Notes: generated by a model from the sequence alone, not told the origin. Positions 17,901 through 27,542 are shown, counted from the first letter of the stretch. The stretch: 64,000 nucleotides of DNA from Streptococcus cuniculipharyngis (GCF_007859195.1 NZ_VOHL01000001.1:558001-622000), one strand, 5' to 3'. A program made the numbers and translations.

Positions 17901-20159
17901 AGACCCATGTCGCACAACCTGGTCGTAATTAGCTAGGCCATTGTCCCTGACCTCTAGCCAAATGTTAGGACTACCAGAATTAACCTTAGCTTCAACCGAA
18001 AGCGTATACGTTTGACCGACCTCCAAGTCCAAAAGAGCTGTACTATCTCTTTTACCGCCCTGACGACTACCACTGTCTGAATAAAGTTGAAATTGTCGCC
18101 AAGTCGGCGTTGACCCAGTGACCGTATAAACACCATTGACAACCTGCCAGTTGGGGGCCGACGCATCTCCCTGACTATACTCCCAGAGACCACGACTGAA
18201 ATCATAGTCCTCCGCATAGTTACGACTACCAATAGCCTTTGGAATCTTGGCCACTGTTTCTCTGATTTCTGTCGTTATCCGATTACCCAATTGAGTAATG
18301 GCGCTCTCTGCACTAGACAAACGCCTTGAAGCCTGGTCAAAGTCCTGCTTTTTAACCGATTGAGCAATTCGATCCACCTGCACCTGCAAACTCGCTTCAG
18401 TGCTAGCCACTCGCCCTAATAACCCATCAACCGTCTGTTTCGAAGCTAACAGCTTAATCGCCTCCTTGGTTTGGGTCAGGTCCGTCTGTGTCTCAGATAG
18501 CTGATTGCCCAAGTTGGCTCTTAACCCATCGACCAAACGACTAGCCTCACTAACCGCCTGACTCTTAGCCAATGCTAGCTTTGTTTCAGTTGCCTGACGC
18601 TCAGTCGTCAGTAACTGCTTGGCCTCAAGCGTCGCACTCCGTCTAGCATCGCGTATTTTTAACTCTGTCGCCTGACGCTCCACCGTCACCAATCGCTCCG
18701 CCTCTGCCACAGCCTCTTCTTTAGCTACCCTAGCCCTGCTCAAGGCTCCCTGTACATCTGCCTGAGCTGATTGCCCCAAACGTTTAGCCTCTTCGGCTAG
18801 GGATTGACTACTATTGGCCTTAGCCAATAGACTAGCCATCTCCCGAGAACGACCGATCTCATTTTCCGCCATTTGGGCAGTGATACGCTGCAGCTCATCT
18901 GATAGTTCCGACTTAAAGCGTTCAACATCATTCACCACTGGCTCTGGTAACCATTCGGCCCCATTCCAATAATACAGTTTTGTTTCATCACCCACAGTCA
19001 AATAGAGCCTATCTCCCGCAATCAGTCTCCCTTTCGGTTGGTCAAGGGGCATTTCTGTTCCAAAAAAGACTTGGTTTTTCCCATTAGCTGATACCAAGGC
19101 TTTTTGAGCTACTTGTGCTACCGTGTCCATTTGAGAAAGGGCCTGCCCAATCTGTTTAGACGATTGAACCGTCGCAGATTCCTGCTTTCGTACTGTACCT
19201 AAATCATTACAAGTGACCTTATGAGAGATAAGAGTTCCCGTCACATCATACTGACTTGTAAAAGAAACGATACGAATACGCTCACGAAAACCAAGAGTTT
19301 CATTGATAGCCATAATATAATCACCAGCAACAGGTTGCTGATAATCATAGCCCGCTCGTGTCAAATCTTCCAAGTCCAACTGCACCGATACAGTATAAGA
19401 GGACTCTACATTTCTCTTGAGAGCATTTTTCAAACTTTCCACCTGTTTATAACGCTCATCAACCAAAGGGGCACCTTCTAGGCGACCATAAACACTGGCT
19501 AGTGGACTTTCATAAGCCACTTCTAATCGTCCCTTAGAATGGTCGTTTTCATCATGCCAAGCACCAAAACCTTTCTGATAGGTAATGAAATCGTTGATGT
19601 TTTTCTCAATTCTCAACTCGTTCATGTTGAAATTCTTTCGCACAATGGTGGATAAGTCCGTTCCCACTCGTGCCAGCAAACGAACCACTTTTCCTCTAAC
19701 CTGAAATTCAACACCCGTAGACGAAATCATGTCATTAAATAAGGTCAACCGTTTCTTAAAGCCAAAAGAATCCTTTTCAAAGGCTTTAACCTGTAGCAAG
19801 GGATCTAAAACATACTGATAGCCACTACCTGCAAAAATAAAATCTAAGTAAGCAACAAAGGTATGAGAACCATTCGGTAATTGTTGATAAACAGATTGCT
19901 TCGAAAAATCCCAAAAGAATTGATGAACAGCATCAAAAGACACTTGCAGTTGATTTCCCTTATCCAAGGGCTTAGCATAAGTCACCACATAATACTCCTG
20001 ATTGAAACGTAGTCGCCAGCCCTTATCAAGCTGATTAAGCACGTGAGTATTAGAGTAAATCTCACCACTAATTGACCGCTCACCATTAACTGAGTTCGTA
20101 TAAGACAGGGTCCCCAATGCCCCATACTCTCTATCTTGCTCATCTAAAAAGATTAACAA
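14904..20159 (-). CDS. Tail-associated spike/receptor-binding protein (Tal-like), 1751 aa
   Basis: The N-terminal roughly 330 residues look like the Tal/prophage tail endopeptidase domain that caps the tail tube below Dit. A long Gln/Ala/Glu helical region follows with repeated KxDFDxxxxRLxxAE units (about 560-640 and 830-1090). At least three beta-rich modules resemble carbohydrate-binding jelly rolls: about 640-810, 1100-1225 and 1265-1410, each ending in a phrase like DAGPAPEDG or DYRPAPEDG. The C-terminus has ITSAKIADLDAGKI and a fibre-like tip. It probably binds the host wall polysaccharide and sets host range. Confidence 0.88.
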   Translation of the reverse strand: MLIFLDEQDREYGALGTLSYTNSVNGERSISGEIYSNTHVLNQLDKGWRLRFNQEYYVVTYAKPLDKGNQLQVSFDAVHQFFWDFSKQSVYQQLPNGSHTFVAYLDFIFAGSGYQYVLDPLLQVKAFEKDSFGFKKRLTLFNDMISSTGVEFQVRGKVVRLLARVGTDLSTIVRKNFNMNELRIEKNINDFITYQKGFGAWHDENDHSKGRLEVAYESPLASVYGRLEGAPLVDERYKQVESLKNALKRNVESSYTVSVQLDLEDLTRAGYDYQQPVAGDYIMAINETLGFRERIRIVSFTSQYDVTGTLISHKVTCNDLGTVRKQESATVQSSKQIGQALSQMDTVAQVAQKALVSANGKNQVFFGTEMPLDQPKGRLIAGDRLYLTVGDETKLYYWNGAEWLPEPVVNDVERFKSELSDELQRITAQMAENEIGRSREMASLLAKANSSQSLAEEAKRLGQSAQADVQGALSRARVAKEEAVAEAERLVTVERQATELKIRDARRSATLEAKQLLTTERQATETKLALAKSQAVSEASRLVDGLRANLGNQLSETQTDLTQTKEAIKLLASKQTVDGLLGRVASTEASLQVQVDRIAQSVKKQDFDQASRRLSSAESAITQLGNRITTEIRETVAKIPKAIGSRNYAEDYDFSRGLWEYSQGDASAPNWQVVNGVYTVTGSTPTWRQFQLYSDSGSRQGGKRDSTALLDLEVGQTYTLSVEAKVNSGSPNIWLEVRDNGLANYDQVVRHGSKRVDVTSSWERYELTFTLKPNSDFSHRRIILGYSEVGSVSFRRVELVKGAVLTDAGPAPEDGLTEVESLKTTIRQTAKGVEQLSSQIVASERKMSTAETQIRQLIGDVSSKVSQKDFDQTKRLVNRQETLIQQTRDQIQLKADQVTTDDLIRQVSQAQSELRLTAKGLEGKVSQTDFDQVTGRLTTAETKLSQTVSGIEQLSRKVTASEQGLSTAETQIRQLVGEVSAKVAQTDFDRVKQTVDRQETAIRQTSSAILLKADKTVTDGLQRTVSQTQTDLTVLGNAVRTKVAQTDFDRASQRLTTAESSIQTMAGKIETKLSRADVTGIVSHSIEQSERGMTARISQVEGKIPLESSGNLLVDSGAGWTNLHQKDFVISEPMYVGSTYTITTRWWRSDNSRLNFGLRRHASDSWQWVDLAYHQRIDAWTATFTLTKRLNAGDVVSFFTIETDGRGSAAWATLTKGNIPLSVWEPSYKELVTTSKFHEVRDTVDSHTRTIAEQGQSLSQVVQTANGLVTRVENLSVGGRNWVRGSSQMRKGSGTWESGTFRHSGSGRSEQMTILDFPGNELVSGIRLVGQGAGIAQDACFVTEGPWTMSYWVNGQKGTQVRLQAYWSSSNSQTGVSPTVTLKGGWERLSFSAQNREAGRCSIAYLYLVTGQEVVVARPQLENGALLTDYRPAPEDGETALQAVSTQTSHLAGSYAIRNLTSSGTILNQLNLNRDGSVKIDGQLVQITGQTYIQDGVITSAKIADLDAGKIRTGQLNAANVDIVNLNVNQLVGLDASFIRSKIEYALIDWLKGKTIAAQNGAMMMDLNEGALNFFTENPAMRRAVPGYGNQFIKFATGHFNQTGQWQDSFESNQTIIGSNRNGIESVEDGGFAGFRIWNMRVNNGRQADMADMIDVIGDRIVFQDAATGSTRSPWILETYSGSHDLRFYPRNDNGRRHHLGAEGNKFKTIHGEDIYANQIIIGGERLAMMLKDLANKIGYSGVNGWADRMR

Positions 20160-20170
20160 TTGATACCTCC

Positions 20171-21016
20171 TTATCTATAAAATTCTTTGAAATCCAACAA
20201 GCGAATACTCCCTCTAAAATCCGTCCGGTAAGGAATCTCTTGTAGCTGATTTGGTCGAATGACAAAATAATTATAATTAGTCCTAGCTGTTACACTATTG
20301 CCATTCAACGTGGTCCCAAGAGCAGAAATAAGGTACTTATCACCAGCTTGATTAGTCACTCCATGCTCATAGGTCCACCGCCTCCCATCAATTTCTAGGT
20401 AAAAATGCGTCTGACCACCAGTTGCCACCAACTCAACAACAAAAGGAGTTTCTAGCTGACTAGCCTCAGCAGTTCCCTTGTATGGAAAAACACCACCTGA
20501 CAAGGACTGCGTCTTTGCCGCAGTTTCGCCAAATGGACTTTCAGCCGTCACAAAACTCAGTCTGACATCATATTTCAAGCCAGCTGTCGAACGACCAATA
20601 AAAGAAAATTCAATCTCACTATCCATCAGGACCAGATAACGATAATGCCAAGGACGATTACTGCTGGTCTGACTTGTAGGAAAATCGCCTGTTCGCTGAC
20701 CAGGTAACTCAAATTGATAGAGACTATCTACCAAAGGAACCAACTTAGTGATATAAAATGGCCTGTCAGTAAATAACAGACCATTTAACTCATCTCGCTT
20801 ACGGTGAAACTCTCTGATACTAGATACCATCAATCGGCCCGTTACTTTTATCGATTTATGGCTAAACCGTACACCATCATGAATAAAACCATGACGACCC
20901 TTGACATCACGTTTAGCCACCTCAATAACAGGCGAACCGTCAGAAACGACTATATTGTAGACACCTAAGTCTGTCAAACGACAGCTAATGTTTTCTTGCT
21001 CCAACAATAGATCCAT
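20171..21016 (-). CDS. Distal tail protein (Dit)
   Basis: 281 residues, between tape measure and Tal as in SPP1/TP901-1-like siphophages. The N-terminal half (VSDGSPVIEVAKRDVKGRHG, HDGVRFSHKSIKVTGR) matches the Dit ring-forming region. The C-terminal half has a galectin/CBM-like beta content (FYLEIDGRRWTYEHG). It forms the hub joining tube and baseplate. Confidence 0.85.
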   Translation of the reverse strand: MDLLLEQENISCRLTDLGVYNIVVSDGSPVIEVAKRDVKGRHGFIHDGVRFSHKSIKVTGRLMVSSIREFHRKRDELNGLLFTDRPFYITKLVPLVDSLYQFELPGQRTGDFPTSQTSSNRPWHYRYLVLMDSEIEFSFIGRSTAGLKYDVRLSFVTAESPFGETAAKTQSLSGGVFPYKGTAEASQLETPFVVELVATGGQTHFYLEIDGRRWTYEHGVTNQAGDKYLISALGTTLNGNSVTARTNYNYFVIRPNQLQEIPYRTDFRGSIRLLDFKEFYR

Positions 21017-21028
21017 AACTTCCCCTCA

Positions 21029-24000
21029 CTAAGCATAGACAAAAAACTCATCCTTTTGTCGAGAACGAGCTTCCCTTTCTTTTACGGTGGTGTAGATTTC
21101 CTCACCAACCAATTCATTTTTCACTTCAAAGGTCTGGCTAGCGAGTTGTGAATTCTTCACCTCACTACTTAAGTTATCCAAACTTGAAGAAAGTCCAGCT
21201 GATTGTAACTTAGAACTAGTGGTTATCTGACTGTCTGCACCATATTTTTGGTCCATCACAGCATTTGCGTAAGCCTTACCCAGCTTATCAATCTCAACCA
21301 ACCAATCCGCCATACCAAGAGCGAAACCTTCTCCAGTAAAACCACCCAGTTCTCGAGTAACCCGAGACGGAGAATGGATACTTAATGCCCGCCGAATGGT
21401 CGCCGAAACCGTCGCAGCAATCCCATTGGCCACAGCGTAAATGGCTCCTGCTGACCCGGCCAAGCCACTAGCAAAACCTGAACCAGCAAAATGACCCGCC
21501 GACACCATAGCCCCCTGAATACCATTGAAAATCGCTACCACCTGACTACCAGTGGACTGAGCCGTTGACATGATTCGAGACATCCCCGCCTGAAACGTCG
21601 CATTCATGGCTTGTGTCGCACTAGTCATCACGCTGGTCGCTTGCTTAAAAGTATTGGTCAAAGCTGATAAAATCCGCTTACCACTGGATGCGACAGAGGT
21701 ATTGATTTTAGACATACCAGTAGTAATGGACGTTGCCATCGCACCAGCTTGTGATTGGGCGTTGCTACTGGCTTGTGCCATGCTATTAGCAATATTGGTT
21801 GACAAAACCGAAGTATCAGCAGAAGATAGCTGACTCATCTGAGCCGTGAACTGATTGACACTATTGGTCATGCTATTAGCTGCATTGGTCGCATTAGTTT
21901 CAGCTGCCTGCAAGTTAGTCGTCACCCCACTAGATAAGGCACCCGTTGAGGCTGTTCCTTGCGTTTCCATGCTAAAGAGTGCATTGTTAACCCCAAGAGC
22001 CATCGCATTCGCATTCTCTACCCCTTGCAGGTTCATGCTGGACAGAGACTGACCAGAGTTGAGAGCCAAGGCATCAACGAGAGCTGCCCCCTGCGTCTGC
22101 ATCCCTGACAAGTTCATGACGACACCAGTTGACAGGCTAGCCGTGTTAGTCGTTGCTTGATTAGCCATCTGGGCCGTTGACATCGACACATGGTCAGCCA
22201 TAGCTGTTGTCTCTATCTTGACTTTTTGGGAGCTTTCATTGGTCTTGCCAGTGATAAAATCCCACATCCCACCAAAGAAATTACCGACAGCCGAAACCAC
22301 ACCGCTCAAAGCATTAGGAATAGCTTCAAGCATAGCTTGACCAAGACCAGTAATCAATCGCCAACCAGCTTCCATAATTTGCGGTAAACCAGTAATCAGA
22401 GCGATAACCAACTGGGCAATCAACTGCAAACCAGCAGCAATTAACTGGGGAAGAGCTGTTGCTAGTCCTTGAAGTAAAGAATTGACAATTTCCAAAGCAC
22501 TGCTTACAATCTGAGGCAGGTTGCTGATTAAGCCTTGAACTAAACTAACAATCATCTGTATGCCACCCTGCAAAAGCATTGGCAAGGCACTAACTACCCC
22601 TTGAATAAAGCCAGTAATCACTTGCGTTGCAATAGCAAGCAGTTGAGGAATATTCTGGACAATTCCCTGAATTAAGGTCACGAGAATTTGAATACCTGTC
22701 TGAATAATGGTCGGTAACTGTTGACCTAAATTGCTAGAAAAATGACTGATAATCTCCTGAGCCATGGTCAACAATTGAGGCAGATTGCTCACAATCCCCT
22801 GAACCAAACTCAAGATAAGGCTCATTCCTACCATCAATAACTGAGGTAAGGCACTCAGTAAACTATTAACCAAGGTACCAATAATCGTAATAGCTGAAGA
22901 CATTAAGCTACCGATATTTTGCCCCACACCCTGCACCAAGCACGTGATTATAGCAACCCCAGCTTGGACGATGACTGGGAACATCGTGGCAAAAGCAGCC
23001 GCTAACTTGCCGATTAAGTTTGTACCACTAGCAATTAAAGCAGGAATACCACTCACAATCCCATTAACCAGTTGCTGAATGATGAGAGGCCCCCTAGTGG
23101 TGACCAAGTTAATCAAGGCATCAATCTGACGACCAAATTGACTGTTAATCAAACCTAGACCAGCCAAAACCAAACCAAGGATTGCCGCAGGACCAATAGA
23201 AGCCAAAGCCAAAGCAACCACGCCAGCCATAGCACTGGTCATGCTAGATAAAACGGAAAAACCAAGACTTGCCGCATTGGCAAAAACCCCACCAAGGCCA
23301 CTGACTTTAGCGACAAGGGCACCAACTAGACCTCCAAGACTACCCAAAGCTGAGCTAAAGACTGACCCAAAGGAAAAAACTCCAATACCAAGCCCGAATA
23401 AAATGTCAGTCATACTAGCTAGTAAACTGACCAATGGCATAACGGTCGCAATGGCACTAGATGGATTAAACAAGGCCCAAGTCGCCACGGCTAAAGGACC
23501 TAAGTTGCTAATTTTTTCCTTGATGTTATCCATGGTTTCTTGTGTGACCTGACCAGACCGAGCAAACTCTCCCAGAGCTTGATTGACCAAATCAATAGCA
23601 GATTTAACACCATTGGTAAAACCTGACAAATCAATGTTAAACATGCTCTTCAAACGAGCAAAGGCAGCAACTGCATTAGGAATAACCGAGTTAATCGTGC
23701 TAAAAACTGAGTTGATAATCGGTTTCAAAGCCAAAAGACTTTCGGCAATCGTCTTTAAGCCATTAGCCTTAGCAGCTTCATCAAAGCTCATGATCATATC
23801 AGCCACACCTTTTGTGACGGCCGTTTTCAGATTACCAAAGGCTGTCCGAATACCTCCAGCCGATGTTTGAGCCATTGCTGCAAAACCATCTGCTCCCTCA
23901 TTCAACTCAATCAACTTATCCGCAAATTGCTGGGCAGTGATTTTTCCCTCAGACAATGCTGCTTTAAGCTGACTGACCCCATTCTCGCCAAAGCCAAAAG

Positions 24001-25105
24001 ACTTAGCCATCTTGGCCATCAAACCAGGTGCCGCCTCACTGACAGAATTAAACTCTTCAGCTTGCATTTTACCTGACCCCAAGGACTGGTTAAACTGCCT
24101 AAGAGCATTTTCTGCATCCACCGTTGAGGCTCCGTAGCCCAGCATAGCATTGTTAAAAGCCAAAGCCAAATCAACACCCTTATCCAAGCTCCCAGTTGTA
24201 ATAGTCAACTGCTGGGCACTCTTAACGGCACTATCCAAAGGCGTTGGTAACCCCTCAATTCCTTTGGAAAGTTTGTCAATCGCCCCCTTAGACTGGTTGG
24301 CAGAGTAACCAAATAAGGCCATAGTCTTAGGGAAACGGTTCATGGTATCAACCCGACTAATGGCACCGTCCATCGCATTCTGAACCGCTCCAATCACTTT
24401 ACTAGCCAAGCTCATCAAACTAAAAGCCTTGACAATGCTTCCTACCGTACTAGCCAACTTCTGCCCTGCACTGGAAGCTCCTGAAAACCGTTGGCTAATC
24501 CCATTAAGGGCACTACTGGCTTTCATTGACAGACTACTAAAGCCAGCTGATAAAGAGCTAGACAACTTAGTTGCTAACCTAGCCGTCGATGACCCTAATT
24601 TATAAGCAAAATGTTGTTCAATCTTCGCAGCCGCTTGACTTGCCTTAGCACTAATCGCTGAAAAAGCCGTCCCCAGGCTACTCTTAACCTTATTCCCTAG
24701 TTGGCCAAAGGCTGAAACAGTGTTAGATATAGCTGTTTTTATCGGCTGAGGGATTTTACTAGCTAGGCTCTGAACCGTTGTCACAACCTTAGTAAAACCA
24801 GCTTTAAGCGGTTGAGGAATCTTCTCACCGATAGAAGCCATGACCCGTTGCAATTGCCCCATGGATAGCTTGACCCCAGTGGACCAAGCATTGCCCAATC
24901 GTTGCCCCAAGGACTGACCATTATTAGCCAATTGAGCCATCATTTGGCCAACCAACCGAATCAAACCATTCGTACTATTAACTGCCGCGTCTTGAGCCTT
25001 CTGAAAGCCACGTTGAGTCACACTAGCTACCTCGTCCATAGCTCGCTGATAATCTTTGATATCAGCTCCCACATAGGCAAAAATCGACCCATCAAACTGT
25101 GCCAT
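21029..25105 (-). CDS. Tail tape measure protein
   Basis: 1358 residues, Ala/Ser/Gly-rich with long helices and several hydrophobic segments around 540-680 and 700-960. An LP/I repeat pattern recurs in the middle (QGIVSNLPQLL, QGLISNLPQIV, ITGLPQIM). Tape measures set tail length; at roughly 0.15 nm per residue this predicts a tail near 200 nm. It sits after the two tail-assembly-chaperone frames and before Dit. Confidence 0.95.
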   Translation of the reverse strand: MAQFDGSIFAYVGADIKDYQRAMDEVASVTQRGFQKAQDAAVNSTNGLIRLVGQMMAQLANNGQSLGQRLGNAWSTGVKLSMGQLQRVMASIGEKIPQPLKAGFTKVVTTVQSLASKIPQPIKTAISNTVSAFGQLGNKVKSSLGTAFSAISAKASQAAAKIEQHFAYKLGSSTARLATKLSSSLSAGFSSLSMKASSALNGISQRFSGASSAGQKLASTVGSIVKAFSLMSLASKVIGAVQNAMDGAISRVDTMNRFPKTMALFGYSANQSKGAIDKLSKGIEGLPTPLDSAVKSAQQLTITTGSLDKGVDLALAFNNAMLGYGASTVDAENALRQFNQSLGSGKMQAEEFNSVSEAAPGLMAKMAKSFGFGENGVSQLKAALSEGKITAQQFADKLIELNEGADGFAAMAQTSAGGIRTAFGNLKTAVTKGVADMIMSFDEAAKANGLKTIAESLLALKPIINSVFSTINSVIPNAVAAFARLKSMFNIDLSGFTNGVKSAIDLVNQALGEFARSGQVTQETMDNIKEKISNLGPLAVATWALFNPSSAIATVMPLVSLLASMTDILFGLGIGVFSFGSVFSSALGSLGGLVGALVAKVSGLGGVFANAASLGFSVLSSMTSAMAGVVALALASIGPAAILGLVLAGLGLINSQFGRQIDALINLVTTRGPLIIQQLVNGIVSGIPALIASGTNLIGKLAAAFATMFPVIVQAGVAIITCLVQGVGQNIGSLMSSAITIIGTLVNSLLSALPQLLMVGMSLILSLVQGIVSNLPQLLTMAQEIISHFSSNLGQQLPTIIQTGIQILVTLIQGIVQNIPQLLAIATQVITGFIQGVVSALPMLLQGGIQMIVSLVQGLISNLPQIVSSALEIVNSLLQGLATALPQLIAAGLQLIAQLVIALITGLPQIMEAGWRLITGLGQAMLEAIPNALSGVVSAVGNFFGGMWDFITGKTNESSQKVKIETTAMADHVSMSTAQMANQATTNTASLSTGVVMNLSGMQTQGAALVDALALNSGQSLSSMNLQGVENANAMALGVNNALFSMETQGTASTGALSSGVTTNLQAAETNATNAANSMTNSVNQFTAQMSQLSSADTSVLSTNIANSMAQASSNAQSQAGAMATSITTGMSKINTSVASSGKRILSALTNTFKQATSVMTSATQAMNATFQAGMSRIMSTAQSTGSQVVAIFNGIQGAMVSAGHFAGSGFASGLAGSAGAIYAVANGIAATVSATIRRALSIHSPSRVTRELGGFTGEGFALGMADWLVEIDKLGKAYANAVMDQKYGADSQITTSSKLQSAGLSSSLDNLSSEVKNSQLASQTFEVKNELVGEEIYTTVKEREARSRQKDEFFVYA

Positions 25106-25127
25106 GACATCCTCCTTTCTTTATCTC

Positions 25128-25415
25128 CTACTTATTTTGAAAATGGGCATTCAACCGCTGAATTTTCTCCACAAAGCTACTAGCAGTTGAGCCCTTGTGA
25201 CCAGACTGAGTTTGAAAGGCCTGCTTGATTTTAGCCTTGAGTCTATCCTTACTTAACTTGCTGACCTTAATCGTCTTGGCATTCAGTGTGTAGCGAAGAT
25301 TAAGAGCCAACTCAACCAAACGCTCTGACTCATCCACCTGACGATAATGCAATCCCTCAAGGATAGCATCTAACTCCCACTTATTGCAGGCATAGATAAC
25401 CTCAAGGTCTGTCAA
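25128..25415 (-). CDS. Tail assembly chaperone, second frame (gpGT extension)
   Basis: About 95 residues from the first ATG/alternative start, but the frame is open upstream as far as the end of the preceding gene (reading YWQDEKRAILTECARLG). That -1 relation to the preceding frame is the classic arrangement of siphophage tail chaperones made by programmed frameshift. It may have no start of its own. Confidence 0.75.
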   Translation of the reverse strand: MTDLEVIYACNKWELDAILEGLHYRQVDESERLVELALNLRYTLNAKTIKVSKLSKDRLKAKIKQAFQTQSGHKGSTASSFVEKIQRLNAHFQNK

Positions 25416-25435
25416 GCCTAACCTTGCACACTCCG

Positions 25436-25909
25436 TTAAGATAGCACGCTTTTCATCTTGCCAATAAGACCTTCGACGGCCTTGACTTGTAATTCTCGCT
25501 CCTCGTTCGCCACTGTCTGTGCCTGCATGTACTCCAAAGACTGCTCCATGTTGCCGATATACTTCAAAATCTTCTGCTTGAAAAAACCAGAATCAACCAT
25601 TTCTTGCTGAATCGCCTCAAATAAGACGCCAGTGTCTTCCGCCTCATGCTCACTCAACCAAGTTTCAATAGCAGAAATAGCATCGTCCTCTGACACGCCC
25701 TTAACCAAGCTCTTACCAGCACACAGGACAATCAAATCAACCAAGCCTGAATCATCTTGATTTAGAATCTTATTGAACAAGTTACCCACACCATCATTGT
25801 TTGAGTCGCCTGTCTGAGCATTCGTCGTCGCCAACTTCTTATCTACCTTAAACATGGTACGATAATCAAATGTAATCTCAACTAGTTTATTTTTAACCTT
25901 AAATTCCAT
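25436..25909 (-). CDS. Tail assembly chaperone (gpG-like)
   Basis: 157 residues (EFKVKNKLVEITFDYRTMFKVDKKLA at the start). Position between major tail protein and tape measure identifies it as the chaperone that coats the tape measure. The reading frame overlaps a downstream -1 frame near an AAAA run at 25450-25453, so a minor fused product is expected. Confidence 0.82.
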   Translation of the reverse strand: MEFKVKNKLVEITFDYRTMFKVDKKLATTNAQTGDSNNDGVGNLFNKILNQDDSGLVDLIVLCAGKSLVKGVSEDDAISAIETWLSEHEAEDTGVLFEAIQQEMVDSGFFKQKILKYIGNMEQSLEYMQAQTVANEERELQVKAVEGLIGKMKSVLS

Positions 25910-25964
25910 CTATTTCTCCTCTTTTCTAAAAAATAGAAGTGGCATTTTGCCACTTCTTCTCTCA

Positions 25965-26528
25965 TTATGACGTACGAATGTTATCGTAATCGCCAGTTGT
26001 CTCCCCTGGGTTTTGATAATCATAAACATCATTCAGCAAGGCAATCTCCTCCGCCGTCAGAGGGAACTTACCTTCCTGCAACTTACCAACTACTCCAGCC
26101 GTATAAGACACTCTAACAAAATCGCCAATCCCTTCATCAAATTCCAGTTCATTGACTTTGGCATAACCAAATTCAGCAGGATAAACATCCTTTTGTTGCT
26201 CATTCTTAGTCTTAACCGCTTCATCAGCCACCACTCGCCAAATCTTGATACTCTTACCAGATTTTGACGCTTCTTTGATGACCTGAATCGATGGATCCTG
26301 AGGAGCAAAATAAGTCGCCAAGTCAATCGAATGCTCATCTGTTGATTTCTCAAGCAAACGCCCCTGCTGGGTCTGCTCATCTAGGTATTCCCCACCCATG
26401 GTTGTTGTCCCATCTGTACGATAAGCTGGCAAAAGGGCATTACTTCCCACAGCTGCATCTACCGACTGAATAAAATAAAAAATCTTACCGCCAACAATTG
26501 GCTTACCTTTGGTTACTTCAATTCCCAT
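25965..26528 (-). CDS. Major tail (tube) protein
   Basis: 187 residues with the TP901-1/phi13-type tube protein start (VTKGKPIVGGKIFYFIQS). It polymerises into the tail tube. SD AAGGAGA before the ATG. Located between tail terminator and tail chaperones. Confidence 0.85.
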   Translation of the reverse strand: MGIEVTKGKPIVGGKIFYFIQSVDAAVGSNALLPAYRTDGTTTMGGEYLDEQTQQGRLLEKSTDEHSIDLATYFAPQDPSIQVIKEASKSGKSIKIWRVVADEAVKTKNEQQKDVYPAEFGYAKVNELEFDEGIGDFVRVSYTAGVVGKLQEGKFPLTAEEIALLNDVYDYQNPGETTGDYDNIRTS

Positions 26529-26543
26529 TTAATCTTCTCCTTT

Positions 26544-26903
26544 TTAATAAATTATATCTGAAATCGTAAGAGCGATATGGTAAACCTCTCGCCCAACACT
26601 ATCATCTAAAATCACATTGGCAAAAATCTTCCTAGACCGTCCCAAAACTCGAATAGCCCGAGACTTCATCTCTTCGGCCTCTGTCCGACTGACATTAGAG
26701 AGAAAAACATCCACAGATATCGTCACAACCTCAATCATAGGACCTGTCTGAGCCGTCTGACTAGTATCTGATGAATTAGCCCCAATGACAAGGAAAGGCT
26801 CTGAGACGCTAACATCTGGCAATTTGAAATAGATTGGTAGCCCTAAGATTGCCAACTTATCTTTTAAGCTTTTCAAGTATCTCGTCATTGGAGAATAACT
26901 CAT
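26544..26903 (-). CDS. Tail terminator / tail completion protein (DUF3168-like)
   Basis: 119 residues. Located between the gp10-like protein and the tube protein, the usual place of the tail-terminator ring protein. Central sequence VVTISVDVFLSNVSRTEAEEM fits the family. It caps the growing tube and forms the head-tail interface. Confidence 0.7.
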   Translation of the reverse strand: MSYSPMTRYLKSLKDKLAILGLPIYFKLPDVSVSEPFLVIGANSSDTSQTAQTGPMIEVVTISVDVFLSNVSRTEAEEMKSRAIRVLGRSRKIFANVILDDSVGREVYHIALTISDIIY

Positions 26904-26912
26904 CTCAACCCC

Positions 26913-27257
26913 CTACTTCCCATAAATCTGTTTCAATCTGGCCAATAATCTTGGTCTTTCTTCTTCCAAGGCAGGTCGCAAGAAAGGTTTCGCTCCCATC
27001 TTCCGAGTTCCTTTTTCCAAGTAAATCGCATAATGAACTGGAGCAACCACCTTATAGGTCAAAGCACCTGCCTGCCCCTGAAAAATTGTCTTTTTCAGTT
27101 GACCGGTATCAACAGGGGCCCTAGTTTTAGCCCCTTTTTCAATCCTGATAGAAGACCGCTCAAGTTCTTTATCCGTTGCTTGTTGAGCTTGCCTGCCCTT
27201 CATTTTAGCCAGATTAACCATCTGATTCACACCACGGACCTTAAATCGAATACTCAT
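26913..27257 (-). CDS. HK97 gp10-like head-tail / minor capsid protein
   Basis: 114 residues. Signature APVDTGQLKKTI and VVAPVHYAIYLEKGTRKMGAKPFLRPAL are typical of the HK97-gp10 family in head-tail joining. It overlaps the upstream gene by 4 bp. Confidence 0.85.
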   Translation of the reverse strand: MSIRFKVRGVNQMVNLAKMKGRQAQQATDKELERSSIRIEKGAKTRAPVDTGQLKKTIFQGQAGALTYKVVAPVHYAIYLEKGTRKMGAKPFLRPALEEERPRLLARLKQIYGK

Positions 27258-27532
27258 ACATAAATCACCGTGCTATGCCGATGATGTTTCACACCAGCAA
27301 CCTTTCTCGTCTGACCAGCATACCTAATTTCAGCAATATTGGGATAATGCCCCTGTAAATGGAGCTTAAAACTATCCAGTCGATACTGGCCAAATAGCCC
27401 CATCTGTTCCTGACCAGTTAAAGGGCTTGCCATACACGGCACAGGCGAGGACTCTTCCTTGACCAAGCGTGTATCTAGGTAGTCTGCCACTTCTTTCGTT
27501 TGGATTAAAATGACCCTATCCTTATAAATCAT
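27254..27532 (-). CDS. Head closure / minor capsid protein
   Basis: 92 residues from the ATG at 27532, supported by AGGAGGG five bases upstream; a longer upstream reading overlaps the preceding gene without SD. Sequence IYKDRVILIQTKEVADYL and YAGQTRKVAGVKHHRHS fits the minor-capsid-1/head-closure group. It lies between connector and gp10-like protein. Confidence 0.7.
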   Translation of the reverse strand: MIYKDRVILIQTKEVADYLDTRLVKEESSPVPCMASPLTGQEQMGLFGQYRLDSFKLHLQGHYPNIAEIRYAGQTRKVAGVKHHRHSTVIYV

Positions 27533-27542
27533 CTCATCCCTC

